From Leptobrachium leishanense (taxonomy: Eukaryota > Chordata > Amphibia > Anura > Megophryidae): a stretch of 64,000 nt of DNA. Positions 46,426 through 59,904 of this stretch are shown piece by piece. Made by a program: the position numbers and the translations under genes. Position 1 is the stretch's first letter; each line of letters starts with the position of its first letter. The DNA lies in assembly GCA_009667805.1 (NCBI GenBank), contig CM019068.1, positions 2,401,218 through 2,465,217 on the forward strand. The letters are read 5' to 3'. Under the pieces are notes generated by a model, which saw only the letters and a program-made list of their open reading frames with translations, did no database searches and had not been told where the DNA came from.

Positions 46426-47475
46426 GGCTGTCTGTTTCATTTTAAGTAAGTATTACAACCAGGGTGTGCTGCCGAATGCTCTGCTCCCTTCACTAGCCCC
46501 ACGCAGTCACGCACTAACCAACTAGGCTTGTGCACCGATTTATTTATATTTTTTTTTTGTTCGCTCTTTCGGATTTTTAAACTTTTCGATTCGGCTCGTT
46601 TCGACCGATTTCTGTTTCGCTTCGGTTCGGCTCGACTCGTTTTTCGTGTACATATTTTTTTCGGAATATCGACCATTTTTCGTGTCACTTTGCTCGTTTT
46701 TTGTATCGACTTTTCGTAACTTCGGAAATTTTGTTTTTTTCGGAACGTCTGTTCTCCTCCTTTTCAAAGCAATAAATTTCGATTTGACTTTTTTCAAGTC
46801 CATTCGAAAATATGTCGTTTCAGCTCGGTAAACTTTTCGGATCTGCCATTTTCGGATCTAAAATTTTTCAGAAAATTGGCCGCATCCGAAAACACGAATT
46901 GGGAAATTTTGTGAAAAATCCCCAAACGCACATCCCTATAACCAACCCCACTAGCTGCAGCAGCTCCCCCTCCTTCCTCAGCTTCATCTTTAAAGCCCCG
47001 TTGCTCCGTCCATTGACTCCATCCATAATGAGCAGTTGCGGCCCGGGACACAGCACTGCAACCCAGAGCTCAGCCTGACCTGAAGCCCCCTTAAACACAG
47101 CCCTGCCTGAAGTTCAACCTGCAGCAGGTGAAGAAAACATGGCCCACAGTTGTGTGTGTGCACTGCAGTCTAGCTGTGGGACATTTTTTCTTCACCTGCT
47201 GCAGGTTGAACTTCAGGCAGGGCTGTGTTTAAGGGGGCTTCAGGTCAGGCTGAGCTCTGGGTTGCAGTGCTGTGTCCCGGGCCGTAACTGCTTATGATGG
47301 ATGGAGTCAATGGACGGAGCAACGGGGCTTTAAAGATGAAGCTGAGGAAGGAGGGGGAGCTGCTGCAGCTAGTGGGGTTGGTTAGTGCGTGACTGCGTGG
47401 GGCTAGTGAAGGTAGCAGAGCATTCGGCAGCACACCCTGGTTGTAATACTTACTTAAAAAGAAACAGACAGCCAG
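46426..47475. repeat. 300-bp-arm palindrome, left arm interrupted
   Basis: Left arm 46426-47149, right arm 47174-47475, loop 24 nt. After subtracting the 416-bp MITE and its 8-bp duplication the left arm is 300 bp, against 302 bp on the right. Examples: CTGCAGCAGGTGAAGAA against TTCTTCACCTGCTGCAG. Confidence 0.92.
46523..46938 (+). mobile_element. hAT-like MITE in the palindrome arm (416 bp)
   Basis: Ends TAGGCTTGTGC and GCACATCCCTA (imperfect 11-bp inverted repeats). Perfect 8-bp TSD TAACCAAC (46515-46522 and 46939-46946). Same family as the split copy at 9345-11835. Confidence 0.93.
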
Positions 47476-47605
47476 CTAGCGATACATGCGATATACAACA
47501 CACACAGCCCCTTGCACGCTAGCGATACATGCGATATACAACACACACAGGCCCTTGCACGCTAGCGATACATGCGATATACAACACACACAGCCCGTTG
47601 CACAC
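47476..47605. repeat. 43-bp tandem repeat, three units
   Basis: Units of GCTAGCGATACATGCGATAT, ACAACACACACAG(C/G)CCCTTGCAC, nearly identical, in the right part of the hAT element. Confidence 0.93.
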
Positions 47606-47869
47606 AAATCTGTAAAGATAAAGAAGTCATTTTTTCCACGGTGTGCGCTGAGCTAATTTTACCATTTGCGCTCATGTTTAAAAGCGATTTGAAGTCACGT
47701 TTAATTCTAACACCCAGACAAATTAAATGATATATCCTTTTAAATTGTGTTCGTTTTCAAAAATTTAAGCGCACAGAATATCGGCCCCTGTTATCGGCCT
47801 GAGAGACCGCCAATAATCGGTATCGGCCTGGAAAAAAAACATATCGGTCTATCCCTAGTTAGTATTATA

Positions 47870-49482
<1,613 letters not shown>

Positions 49483-49564
49483 TACATTCTGACTCGTCCA
49501 TGCGGTGCCGCACCTCTGTTTTTATGTGGATTGGTTAGTATACACACTGACTCGTGCAAGCGGT
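49483..49564. repeat. Right remnant of the 57/60-bp array
   Basis: Continues the array after the Tc1 element and stops inside a unit at GCAAGCGGT (49564). It differs from consensus more than inner units do (CTCGTCC, CACACACTG), as expected at an array edge. Confidence 0.92.
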
Positions 49565-49575
49565 CCGTTCGATAG

Positions 49576-50182
49576 CCCTATTATCATGACGGGGAATCAT
49601 AATTATAATAAAGACACGGAGGCGAGTATTACGCTATCTTTCCTTTACTTAGCCGATAGCAGCAAAGAACAATCAACTACAACAACAAAAGTATTTAGAG
49701 AGAAAAAAAATACATTTAAATAATATATAACCATAACATGCATTGGTACAGTCCAGACAATGGTACAGCCCAACTCCATAAATCCTCCGACCGCCATTAG
49801 CTCCTCCTCTTTTCTGATGCGAGACGTAACAAACTTCTTTAACTCAATGAACATCGGAAGGACTTCGTTCTTTCAGGCGAAGACGATCCCCAACGTGAGT
49901 TCCACAAAATTCTGGCACAACTTTCAAAGTAACACTCAAGCTGTCAGGGAAATCAACATGTTAAAGGTCAACAGAGCTTACCTAAGGAATATATAGAAAA
50001 GATCGATCTATAACACTTATAGAACGTATAACATTATCCTCAGAATGATTTTTCCCACCCTGATATCTATCATTTGGGCAGGATAATACTCGTCTCCGTG
50101 TCTTTATTATAATTATGATTCCCCGTCATCATAATAGGGGAATCTGGGAATTATCCCACAAGACACGGAGGCTCATATTATG
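49576..50182 (-). repeat. DIRS-1 3' terminal repeat and internal complementary region
   Basis: The outer end GACGGGGAATCATAATTATA with ACACGGAGGCGAGTATTA (49588-49628) is reverse-complementary to ATAATACTCGTCTCCGTGTC at 50083-50102 and the following bases. The ICR then runs into a second segment (ACAAGACACGGAGGCTCATA, 50159-50178) that should mirror the missing 5' end. DIRS elements use this region to rejoin their ends into a circle. Confidence 0.82.
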
Positions 50183-50227
50183 CTAGTTCAAAGCTTAAGC
50201 AACTAATGAATGTGACATGTGAGACAC

Positions 50228-51120
50228 TGGTTTAAATATAAAACTCCCTAAAGGTGGATTCTCTGGACCAGTCTGCTGTTTTTAAGATGTCCTCAAGACG
50301 ACAGCCACGAGAAAAAGCTCCGGATGCAGAAGCACTCCGGGAAGAATGAGCTCCGAACACGGAGACGTCCACACCAGCTTCCGACATGATCCATTTAACC
50401 CACCCAGCGAGTGTGGTAGAAATTACAGATTTATATGGTTTATGTATAGAAATAAATAAACGTAGAGATTGAAGAGACCTGTTAGGGGCGGTAACTTTTT
50501 CTTATTCTTTTTTAAACAACGAACCGGGCACAATCTAGGGCGTTGTGGGAATTCTGGGCAGAAAACCTCTGACAATGAAGTTTTTGTCCTCTTAGAAATC
50601 TGAAATTTCACTCCTGTGGGGGAGAAACATCTACCCCATAAATCCAGGGCCCGAACGTCCGAGACTCTCTTGCAGGAGATCAAGCAAAGTAAAATGGCTA
50701 ATTTAGCCGAAATTTTTTTTAATGGACAAAACGTCATTATCAGGCCACCCATCCAACAGACTAAACACAACATTAACATCCCAGGTGTTAGAAGGACGAG
50801 GAGGTCTCTTACATCGTATCCCCTTTAACAATCTACATACAATTGGATGTTTCCCTGCAGGAACCCATTAAACCCTTGATGTGATGCAGATATCGCTGAC
50901 TTGAAGTTATTAATTGTGCGATACGCTTTCCCATCTTCAAATAAACAAGTGAGGAATTTTAACAAATCGCTCAAAGGAGCCGATATGGGATCAACCTGTT
51001 GTCCCACACACCAAGCGACCCATGTGTTCCATGCTGATCTATATCTCCTAGTAGATGGTGCCCATGAACTTGATAGTAAGGAGGCAGTTGCCTCCGATAC
51101 CTCGAAGGAAGACCATTGAT
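50228..51120 (-). pseudogene. DIRS-1 tyrosine recombinase, broken
   Basis: N-terminal core-binding part at about 51120-50830 (RYRSAWNTWVAWC). The catalytic part starts at about 50780 in another frame (SCKRVSDVRALDL, first Arg) and ends near 50230 with GAHSSRSA (HxxR) and EFY (Tyr). So the R, HxxR and Y residues are all still readable, but spread over frames with stops between. The enzyme joins the circular cDNA into the genome without a DDE integrase. Confidence 0.85.
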
Positions 51121-51124
51121 CCCT

Positions 51125-51870
51125 GACACTTTCCACGCTACTAACCACATCGAGTGGGAGTCTATGAGATTCTGAAGTGATCCCTCTGGGTCCGTCAGGA
51201 TGGAGTCGGAGATTCGAATCAATCTGGGAGTGTCTACAACCAGCTCCAGAAGTCGTGGAAACCATGGTTGAGACCTCCAGAGTGGTGTTATGAGCACAAC
51301 TGTAGCTAACTGTGATAGTATTAACCGTATTACTGATAGAATGAGGGAAAACGGGGGAAACGTGTAGAGAGTCCCTAGAGGCCAGGTCTGAACCAGAGCA
51401 TCCGTAGCCAGAGCCATGGGATCTGGTCTCCAACTGTAATACTCCGGAAGAAGGGTAGTGAGGTGTGACGCAAATAAATCTATAGAGAATGGACCCCAGA
51501 GGGATGACAAGGTGACAAACACCCTGGTATCCAATCTCCAGTCGCTGGAGTCTATCAGATATCGTGAATTCCAGTCCGCCACAACATTGCTGAGGCCTGG
51601 AATAAATTGTGCCCGAACTGATAGATTGTGAGACAGACAAAAGCCCCAAAAAGACTTCGCTGTCTCTGCCAACTGTCTGGACTTGGGACTTCCTAGATGG
51701 TGATATACCGCACTGCGGAAAAATTGTCCATCTTTAGTAGAATGGAACTCGCCTGGAAGTGTTTGATAAAGCTCTGAATAGCAAACAAACCAGCGAGGAG
51801 TTCCAGACAGTTTATGTGTAATCCCATCTGCCGCCTGTGGATAGCGTGCCGCAACGCGCGCCCCACCTAG
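51125..51870 (-). pseudogene. DIRS-1 RNase H region
   Basis: Begins abruptly at the DIRS-2 boundary with DAS (RNase H motif, about 51868), followed by INCLELLAG and MDNFSAV blocks and NVVADWNSR (about 51570), then the DLFAS...PEYYSWRPDP tail usual in DIRS pol. At least two frames are needed. Degrades the RNA strand during cDNA synthesis. Confidence 0.82.
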
Positions 51871-51879
51871 ATCTGCTGG

Positions 51880-52264
51880 CGTCTTATTATTAAAATTCTA
51901 TAATTATAGAATCAGACTCTGAGGCGAGTATTGCTTCTCTTTCTTGCTTTATTAAACATAGCAAATGGCAACTAGCAAGAACTTTGAAAATTATGAAGCA
52001 TTTATATTGAATAAAAGAGAAAACATAATAACAGTAGTAATATATATATATATATATATAATATCTTCCGACACCCCTTCATTCCTTTGGACCGGTCCTC
52101 CTTCCTGTCAGTACCCATCAAAACCGAGCAACGCCCTTCCTACTTCCGCTTTCTTTGCTGTACGAGGTTTAATAAATGCTGTTGACTTTTTAACTGCCTG
52201 ATTGCAATCAGCCTGCCCTATATAACAACTATACCAGGCTCCATTTGAGCCAGGCTCTTGTGAC
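51880..52264 (-). repeat. DIRS-2 3' terminal repeat
   Basis: Outer GTCTTATTATTAAAATTCTA recurs in the internal complementary region at 55987-56006. Then GCTTTATTAAACATAGCAAA, TAGCAAGAACTTTGAAAA, a TA run and CCGACACCCCTTCATTCCTT match the reverse complement of 59905-60170. A 37-bp block at 51991-52027 is in the opposite orientation relative to the rest (see findings). Confidence 0.88.
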
Positions 52265-55200
52265 ATTCACAAGTGACAGTCTTAAGTGGACGCTTAGAGT
52301 TGATTCCTGGAGTTGCGGGACTGGAGGAAGTAACTGCAAGGCCCTATTTTACTCTGGGTAAACACAAGTCTATATCATGCTTTCTCTCACGCTTCTCCTC
52401 TTTACTTCTACCTTTCTCCTTAAATGGAACTCCTGCCCCTCTACCACCGACCCCTACACTATCTGCATCTCTCCCTCCCTCCTCTCGTCCCACATGATGG
52501 CCTCGCATGAGCTCCTTTGTTTCCTCAGAACATGGTCTCCCTCTAACTCTCGCGCTGCCAATCACTCCCACTCCCACAAATCCCATTCCCACCTTCTCTT
52601 TCTCACCCTCCTGCTGCTACTCTCTTCAGGTGACATATCCCCTAACCCTGGCCCCACAACACATCCAATACTTCCCTCTCATCCTATCTCCATCGCACAT
52701 AAATCACCTCCCTGCAAGCCCAGCAACCTCATTCCCATCGTCCCTCAGCGCCTGTCCTCTTTCTCCTGCGCCCTCTGGAACGCTCGCTCTGTGTGCAACA
52801 AACTCACAGCCGTCCATGACCTCTTCCTTTCAAACTCCTTCAACCTCCTAGCTTTAACTGAAACCTGGCTAACTCCCTCTGACACGGCCTCCGTTGCTGC
52901 TCTCTCACATGGCGGTCTACACTTGAGCCATACCCCCAGACCGGGTGAGAGAAATGGTGGCGGGGTCGGAATCCTGCTCTCTCCCACCTGCACCTACCAG
53001 CATCTTCCTCCACCCCCATCCCTCTCCTTCTCCTCCTTCGAGACACACTGCATCCGCCTGTTCTCTCCTCTGGCTCTCAGGGTGGCAGTCATCTACCGCC
53101 CACCGGGACCAACCTCCCAGTTCTTTGACCACTTTGCTACCTGGCTTTCTCACTTCCTGTCTTCTAATCTTCCATGCCTAATTCTCGGGGACTTCAACAT
53201 TCCCATTGACGATCCTTCCGCTCCTGCTGCCTCCAAACTTCTTTCACTCACGTCCTCCCTTGGACTCACACAATCCTCCCTCCTCCCTACCCATCGCGAT
53301 GGTCACGTTATTGACCTGGTCTTTTCCAACCTCTGCTCCATTTCTGAGTTCAACTGTCGCCCTTTCCCCATCTCTGACCACCACCTTCTCTCTTTCAACC
53401 TATCTGGACTTCCTAAACACCCTGCTCCCCCACCCCGCACACCCTGCTCCCCCACCCCGCACACACACTCGCAGAAATCTACATGCTGTGGACCCCCATC
53501 AATTCTCAACCTACTTCACCACCTCCCTCATACCTCATCCTTCACCTGCCCTGATGCTGCCACTAATCACTACAACACTACGCTTATCTCTGCTCTAGAC
53601 ACTCTTGCTCCTCTTCGACTCTGTAAGGCCCCACGCCGCCAGCTTCAGCCCTGGCACACCCTCCAGACTCGCTACCTGCAAAGATGCTCCCGCACTGCAG
53701 AGCGTGCCTGGAGGAAATCCCACTCTGAAGCTGATTTTGTTCACTTCAAGTTTATTCTCCGGTCATACACCTCTGCCCTCCACTTGGCCAAACAATCCTT
53801 CTTCTCATCTCTTCTATCTACGCTGTCCTCCAACCCTAAACGGCTCTGGTCCACCTTCAACACCCTCCTCCACCCACCTGCACCTCCCCCCCTCAGCTGC
53901 CTTCAGCGCTCAAGACCTGGCAGACTACTTCCTCAGTAAAACTCTAACTATCAGTAGCAACATCCCAACACAAGATAGTTATCTGCCACCTCCACTCCCA
54001 CAGGTCCCCTCTGCCACCCTCTGCCGCTTCCTCCCAACCACTGAGGAGGAAGTCAATTCCTTATTGTCCTCCTCACATCTCACCACGTGCCCGCTCGACC
54101 CCATTCCCTCACATCTAATTCCTCCCCTCTCTCCTCCTCCCTCACCCCTGCTCTCACACACATCTTCAACCTATCTCTCTCCACTGGCTCCTTTCCATCC
54201 GCCTTCAAACACGCGCTAGTTACCCCTTTACTAAAGAAACCATCCCTAGACACCAACTCTCCATCCAACTACCGCCCTGTATCCCTGCTTCCCTTCACAT
54301 CAAAGCTCTTAGAAAAACTAGTCTTCAACCGCCTCTCCCTCTTCCTGTCCTCCAATTCCCTACTTGACCCCCTGCAATCTGGCTTCCATCCCCTACACTC
54401 AACTGAAACTGCCCTCACCAAAGTCACCAACGACCTCCTAACTGCTAAAAAACACGGCCACTATTCTATTCTCATCCTGCTTGACCTCTCGGCTGCTTTT
54501 GACACTGTTGACCACCCCCTCCTTCTACAGACCCTCAACTCTCTGGGTCTCGGTGACACTGCACTTGCTTGGGTTGACTCCTATTTATCCAACAGGTCCT
54601 TCTGTGTGTCCTTTGCTGGTAACTCCTCCTCTTCATTGCCTCTATCTGTTGGTGTACCTCAAGGCTCTGTCCTTGGTCCTCTGATCTTTTCCATCTACAC
54701 CTCCTCCCTGGGCAAAATCATCAACAGCTTTGGCTTTAATTACCACCTCTACGCTGATGACACTCAGATCTACCTCTCTACCCCTGATCTCTCTCCCCCT
54801 GTCCTTTCAAAAGTCAGTGACTGTTTATCTGGCATCTCCTCCTGGATGGCCTCCCACCACCTAAAGATCAACATGTCAAAGACTGAGCTCCTACTTATTC
54901 CTCCCTCTAATGCCTCCCCACCTCCTGACTTCTCTATCACGGTGGAGGGTATCACCATCTCCCCATCAAACCAAGTTCGCTGTCTTGGAGTTACACTTGA
55001 CTCTGCTCTTTCCTTCATCCCCCACATCAAGTCTCTTTCCTCCTCCTGCCGATACCAACTGCGTAATATTTCCAGAATTCGGCCATTCTTACCGCTGTCG
55101 CCACAAAACAACTCATACACGCCCTGGTAATCTCCCGACTCGACTATTGCAATAATCGCTTATCTGGCCTCCCTCTGTCCCGCCTCTCCCCCCTACAATC

Positions 55201-55825
55201 CATCCTGAACGCCTCCGCCAGGCTAATTCACCTCACCCGCCGCTCTGTCTCTGCCGCTCCCTCTGCGAGTCCCTTCACTGGCTCCCCATCCACTGCAGAA
55301 TTAAGTTCAAAATCCTTATCCTTACCTACAAAACCCTCACTAACTCAGCGCCCCACTACCTGTCCTCACTAATCACCAAATACACCCCAGCCCGCTCCCT
55401 AAGGTCAAACAGTGACCTGCGCCTAGCTTCTCCCCGCATCACCTCTTCCCATGATACACTGCAGGATTTCTCACGCGCAGCCCCCACTCTCTGGAACGCT
55501 CTCCCTCGTACTGTCAGACTTTCCCCTAACTTCTCTTCCTTCAAACGCTCCCTTTAAAACATTCCTATTTAGGGAAGCCGACCCCCCAACTCACTGACGC
55601 AACCATCAATCACTCTCACCTTACAGTCCTCTCCTCCTGTTTCCAACCCCAACCCTCCCAGATTGTGAGTTCCTACGGGAATAGGGCCCTCATCTCCTCC
55701 TGTACTGTTTGTCAAATGTTGTTCAATGTATTGTAACCCTGTCTGTACTGTGTTTATTGTACAGCGCTGCGGAATATGCTGGCGCTTTATAAATAAATAA
55801 TATTATTATTATTATTATCAGTGTA
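52265..55825 (+). mobile_element. L2 LINE, near full length
   Basis: Plus-strand element with a short 5' UTR, endonuclease and RT, and a 3' UTR ending in GTACAGCGCTGCGGAATATG, then CTGGCGCTTTATAAATAAAT and an ATT microsatellite (about 55760-55825), the typical L2 tail. 5' edge placed near 52265 where DIRS-2 sequence stops; not exact. Confidence 0.9.
52377..55560 (+). pseudogene. L2 ORF2: endonuclease and RT with 2A-like N-terminus
   Basis: ATG at 52377. A hydrophobic leucine-rich stretch (about residues 72-84) is followed by GDISPNPGP (about 52630-52657), a 2A-type ribosome-skipping motif, then an APE endonuclease: WNARSVCNK, LTETWL, GDFNIP and SDHHLLSF. The frame is open to 53939. It shifts near 53880 and near 54125. 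RT follows ([34 protein letters not shown] with catalytic Asp pair at about 54755, 54087-55130). Another shift near 55090 precedes the C-terminal LDYCNN and WNALPRTVR parts up to about 55560. Three indels in about 1060 codons indicate a moderately young copy. Confidence 0.93.
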
Positions 55826-56071
55826 GGAGAGTAGTAAACCCAAAGGGCAATCCGCAGGAATCAAGGAAATCCTTCACGAGGCTGAGGAAAAAGAAGACGT
55901 GAGAGTGGAAGATATTGGATCCGCAGACCCAGGAAACAACCAAAACCACAATAGCGGTGGGAGTGGCGGGCAATACTCGCCTCAGAGTCTTATTATTAAA
56001 ATTCTAACTGATCGTCATACATAGCTAAATTCTATAATTTTAATACATCGACTCTGAGGCTCCTATTGCTT
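55826..56071 (-). repeat. DIRS-2 internal complementary region and flank
   Basis: GCAATACTCGCCTCAGAGTC at 55970 mirrors the left terminal repeat. TTTTAATACATCGACTCTGA (56039-56058) with GGCTCCTATTGCTT mirrors the right terminal repeat end (60140-60180). Together they give the circle-junction complement expected of DIRS. Confidence 0.85.
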
Positions 56072-56830
56072 GTTCAAAGCTGACCCACAACTGCGGATGA
56101 CCAATGAACAACCGGCTTAAAGTAAAAGGATCGGAAGGTGGACACTCTGGACCAGTCAGCTGATCGCAATAAGTCCTCCAACCGACAACCTGCCGAAACA
56201 GCGGAAGACGCCATAGCACTGCGAATTGAATGAGCGCCAAACATATGTATTAATCCCTGACAATCCCAATAGCCAAAGCGCAAGCGTAGTCGTACCCACC
56301 GGGGCGAACGGAGATGTAAACGCAACGAAAATTGGAGAAGGTTCAGGACCCTGAAGTCGTAGAGGGACAGGATTCATACACCTGGAGACACCTAACCGGA
56401 TAAAAAAGTTGGGCGTGAGGAAACGCCGGGTAAAAGGCAGACGAAAAGGATGTCCTAGTACGGCGGGAGATGTCAAAGCGAACACCCCCAGACCCGAAAG
56501 AATGGGCCCTGAAGTCCAACGCCCTGACATCAGCCACCCTCTTGTATGATATCAAGAACAGAAGGGCCAACAACTTAGCAGAAAGTTGACGCAAAGTTAA
56601 ATCCTGATAAGGCCATTGTGCCAGGGAATCAAGTTAAAGGATACCGTCCCAAGTAAATCAGATCTGATATCCCTAAGTAAATAGCAAACCAGAGGGTGTT
56701 TGCCTAAAGGCGTTCCTTGTAAAACCTACATGATAAGCGGATAAAGCCAATCTATAAACGTGAAGTGTGTGGTAAGCCTACCCTGATCAAAGAGTTTCAT
56801 AAGGAAGTCCAACACGAATCACGAAGGGGT
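56056..56830 (-). pseudogene. DIRS-2 tyrosine recombinase, broken
   Basis: N-terminal part around 56800-56690 (LFDQG, HTLHVYRLALSAYHVGF). Catalytic part from 56594 (SYKRVADVRALDF, first Arg) through SRRTRTSFSSAFYP to HSIRSAMAS (HxxR, about 56230) and FYFKPVVHW (Tyr, about 56110). Key residues are retained, but four frames are needed. Confidence 0.87.
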
Positions 56831-56859
56831 CCTGATCCCTTGACAGACACCAATGTCAG

Positions 56860-57943
56860 GTGAACCAGGTAACTTGTAACAGGAGAGGAACAGAGGAGAC
56901 CTTTTCAGAGAAAAGGGGGTCCTTCGGGCGATGGAGGGCCCGATATTGCAGGGATGCTGGCTTCACAGACAGTCTCGGGACTGCCAGAAGGTCGCTCACG
57001 TGAGGAAGGTCCCGTAAGGATGGGGAATACGTTTCCAAAAGGGACCGAACGTCGCGTAAGAGATCGACACTTGGACAGATGAACTATCAGCGACATCAGA
57101 ACCCTGTCCACACTGAATCCCAGGAACTTTCAGGAACTGGGAGGGAGAGCGGACTGGTTTTCCTGATGCACTAGAAAAACCCAGAGATTTAAAAAGGTCG
57201 ACCGTCCACTGTACATGGAGACGCAGCTGATACTCCGATGAGGCCAACAGTAATACGGTGTCCAGATATACCATAAGACAGATACCCTTGGCGCATAGCC
57301 ATGCCACGATTGGCTTCCGTACCTTGGTAAGTCCCAAGGGGTCAAAGACAGGCCGAAAGGTAGACAGCGAAATCTCCAGAGATCGGAATCCCAAAGGAAT
57401 TGAAAGAAAGCCCGCGAGTCCTTGGCAATCGGGATGGTCAGGAATGCGTCCTTGAGATCCACCATTGCCAAACAATCGCGGGGTCCCAACCGATCCCTGA
57501 GCATATGTGTACCCTCCCTCTGGGAGTGCCGGTAGATCACTGATCCATTCAACTCTGATTACTGGACGACTGCCGCCGTCCTCCTTGGGCACCAGGAACA
57601 GGTTGCTCAGGAAGCCCGGGGACCCCTGTTGAACACGTTCTATGGCCCCTTTCTGGCCTAGTTCCGTAGTACCCCGCTCCACCAGTATCCGCCCGTCCCC
57701 CAAAAGAGGGAAAAAGAGGGGGGGAACTGACAGGTGGAGCGGGGAAGAATAGAACTCCAGAGCAAACCCTTGTACCGTATTGAGGACCCAACGGTCTGAT
57801 GTATTGCGACACCATACAGTGTGAAAATAACAAAAGCAACCCCCACGGTGGTCGTAGACTGGTGTAGAAGATGTAAAGGTACCTGTATGTCTGAAGGGTA
57901 AGAATGACCGCCTCTGGCACCCCGGAATCCTCTGCCACGTCAC
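56860..57943 (-). pseudogene. DIRS-2 reverse transcriptase, catalytic box altered
   Basis: Frame 57943-56996 with NLFLVPKEDGGSRPVI (about 57590); 57552-57130 with MVDLKDAFLTIPI and RCLPFGLS. The YLDD box reads YLDT (MVYLDTVLLLA, about 57265), losing the second catalytic Asp. The thumb and connection region continues to 56860, where RNase H should begin but the recombinase follows almost at once. Confidence 0.87.
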
Positions 57944-59003
57944 GGTCGTGAACGGGTAGGGAAAAGCGAGGGAGGTGCTGGATTAGCGGTAGTGGAGGGG
58001 TTGCCTCCCGCGGGGCCGGTGTTGATGGGTTGTGCATGGCCGGTAGCTCGGCCCCAATATCCATCGACCCGCGGAGAAACCCCAGAGAATACCTTTTTGT
58101 AAGCGAATTGGACACTCGTTCCATAGTATGAAAGGCACCGGGAATATTCATTCATGTCTCGCAGGAAACCTTTTCCGAACAAAGCACCGTTAGCTGCAGC
58201 ACCCAATTCATTATCCCCCACCCCAGCTAGTTGGTGATTCATCTTTAACAGGATGCGTTTACGCCTTTCCGAGTCTAGAGCCGTGTTGGCATTGCCAAGG
58301 AAGCCAAGTGACCTTTGGGCCCAGTTAGTAATTTGAATGGGGTCCAGGGGATCACCCGATAATTTAGCCTGCTCTGCTGTAACCAGCAATTTTACCAGGG
58401 GTCCCATGGTGTCAAGTAGTTTACCTTGGCAAACCCCAAAGGCGTGGTCTATGCCTTTACTGGGGGTCCAGCCCGTAGGGGTGACATTTTATATCAACGA
58501 AACTCATCCACTGTGGGAGTTAAGCAAGTTTTACCACTCGTGGTGGGACGGGGACTCTCCGCTTTCATGCGGTTATGAGTAGCTTTGTCCAGGGCTGTAC
58601 GCACCTGTGCATCGACCCACTTCTCAACGTGGGGTAATTGTGACCTTTCCGTGGATCTTGGATGGGAAAAGTCGTCGGGGCAAAAGAGTTGGTTTCCCAT
58701 AAGATCATAAATAATAATGCCCGGGTGGGCTTTGGAATGAACCCATAAAGGGGTCTCAGGGAATTCCTCGTCAGAGGCATATACATCAATGACGTCGCTA
58801 GTGTCGTCCTCCTCGGAGTCAGGGTATGCGTCCTGAAACGGAGCAGGGACAACAGCAGTGTCTGGATAAGATACGATAGAGACCTTAACTCTCTTGGTGG
58901 AAGCTGTAACCGGGTGTGCAGGAGCACGTTTACGGGTTGCAGCAGCGGGGGATGGGTGCACGTGTCCTGGCAATGTTGCGGGGTTGCCAGCCCCTCCAGT
59001 CAC
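57940..59003 (-). pseudogene. DIRS-2 gag-like ORF
   Basis: Two open stretches (59003-58494 and 58407-57940) with an interruption between. An acidic N-terminal half (DSEEDDTSD) precedes a helical region (WAQRSLGFLGNANTALDSERRKRILLK) closely matching the equivalent part of DIRS-1 gag (about 61690-61620). Presumed particle protein; no zinc knuckle. Confidence 0.82.
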
Positions 59004-59206
59004 GTGTCGTGGTGGTGGCCAGGGGGGTCTCGGTGGGCCTCACCGCAGTGAGTGTATAGCCCTGATCAGAAAACCGCTAGCGGCGGGGGATCATCAATGT
59101 GGCGAGTCTCAGCCATCACTTCTGTTTGAGAGCAAGTGAAGTCAGCAGACAGGACTGAGACTGCCTTAAATACTGCAGATCATTCGATGCCTGCATGTAT
59201 GGGTCC

Positions 59207-59650
59207 ATGTTCAGAATCCTCTGGGGAAGCTTGATGCTGCTGGGTTTTGCCTCGTGGCATGGTGTTTGACAGAGACCCCGCATGTGCAGACCTTGCGGAC
59301 TAAACCTCCGCCCACCCGGCCAGCGAGCGCGTGCTTCGTCTTGAGTAGGCAGGCAGATGGAGGTACGCCGCGGTCACAGTGAAGGAGAAACAAACAAATG
59401 AACGGGACATGCGAACGCCGCGTTAAAACGTTTGGGATGTTCAGAATCCTCTTGGGAAATTAGACGCTGCGGGGTTTTGCCTTGTGACATGGCGCCGGAC
59501 AGAAAGCCCGCGTGTAGACCTTGCGGACTAAGCCGCCCACCCAGTCAGCGAGCGCGTGCAGCGTCTCGAGCAGGCAGACAGACGGAGGTACGCCGCGGTC
59601 ACAGTACAGTATAAATTAATGAACTAATGGGAAAAATGCGAACGCTGCGG
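59207..59650. repeat. Two-copy 230-bp duplication in the DIRS-2 leader
   Basis: TGTTCAGAATCCTCTGGGGA (59207) and TGTTCAGAATCCTCTTGGGA (59437) each begin a segment containing CAGACCTTGCGGACTAA, GCGAGCGCGTGC and GGAGGTACGCCGCGGTCACA. A shorter GCGAACGCYGCGG-TAAAGCCGGGCG phrase repeats further at 59638 and 59780. Confidence 0.88.
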
Positions 59651-59904
59651 TTAAAGCCGGGCGCCCGCCGAACAAACACAAACTGAGATATATATATATA
59701 TACACATCTAGTGTCATTAAAATCTATGCAAACGGCAGATAAATGAACAGAGTATGATGGCAATATATTGAACTAGGATGCGAATGCCGCGGTAAAGCCG
59801 GGCGAGCTCAGAAAAGGTACCAAATGATATATATATATTTAACTCAAAATCAATCCAAGTCTATGCAAACAGCAGATAATATCAGAGGCAATTTGTTATA
59901 CTTA

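Larger units (their letters stand above)
46141..47857. mobile_element. Non-autonomous hAT element in the array (1717 bp)
   Basis: Ends TAGGGATCGACCGATTATCG and CGGTCTATCCCTA. Perfect 8-bp TSD GTTAGTAT (46133-46140 and 47858-47865), copied from the array unit. The interior is a large palindrome (46426-47475) plus three 43-bp repeats. No transposase. Confidence 0.93.
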
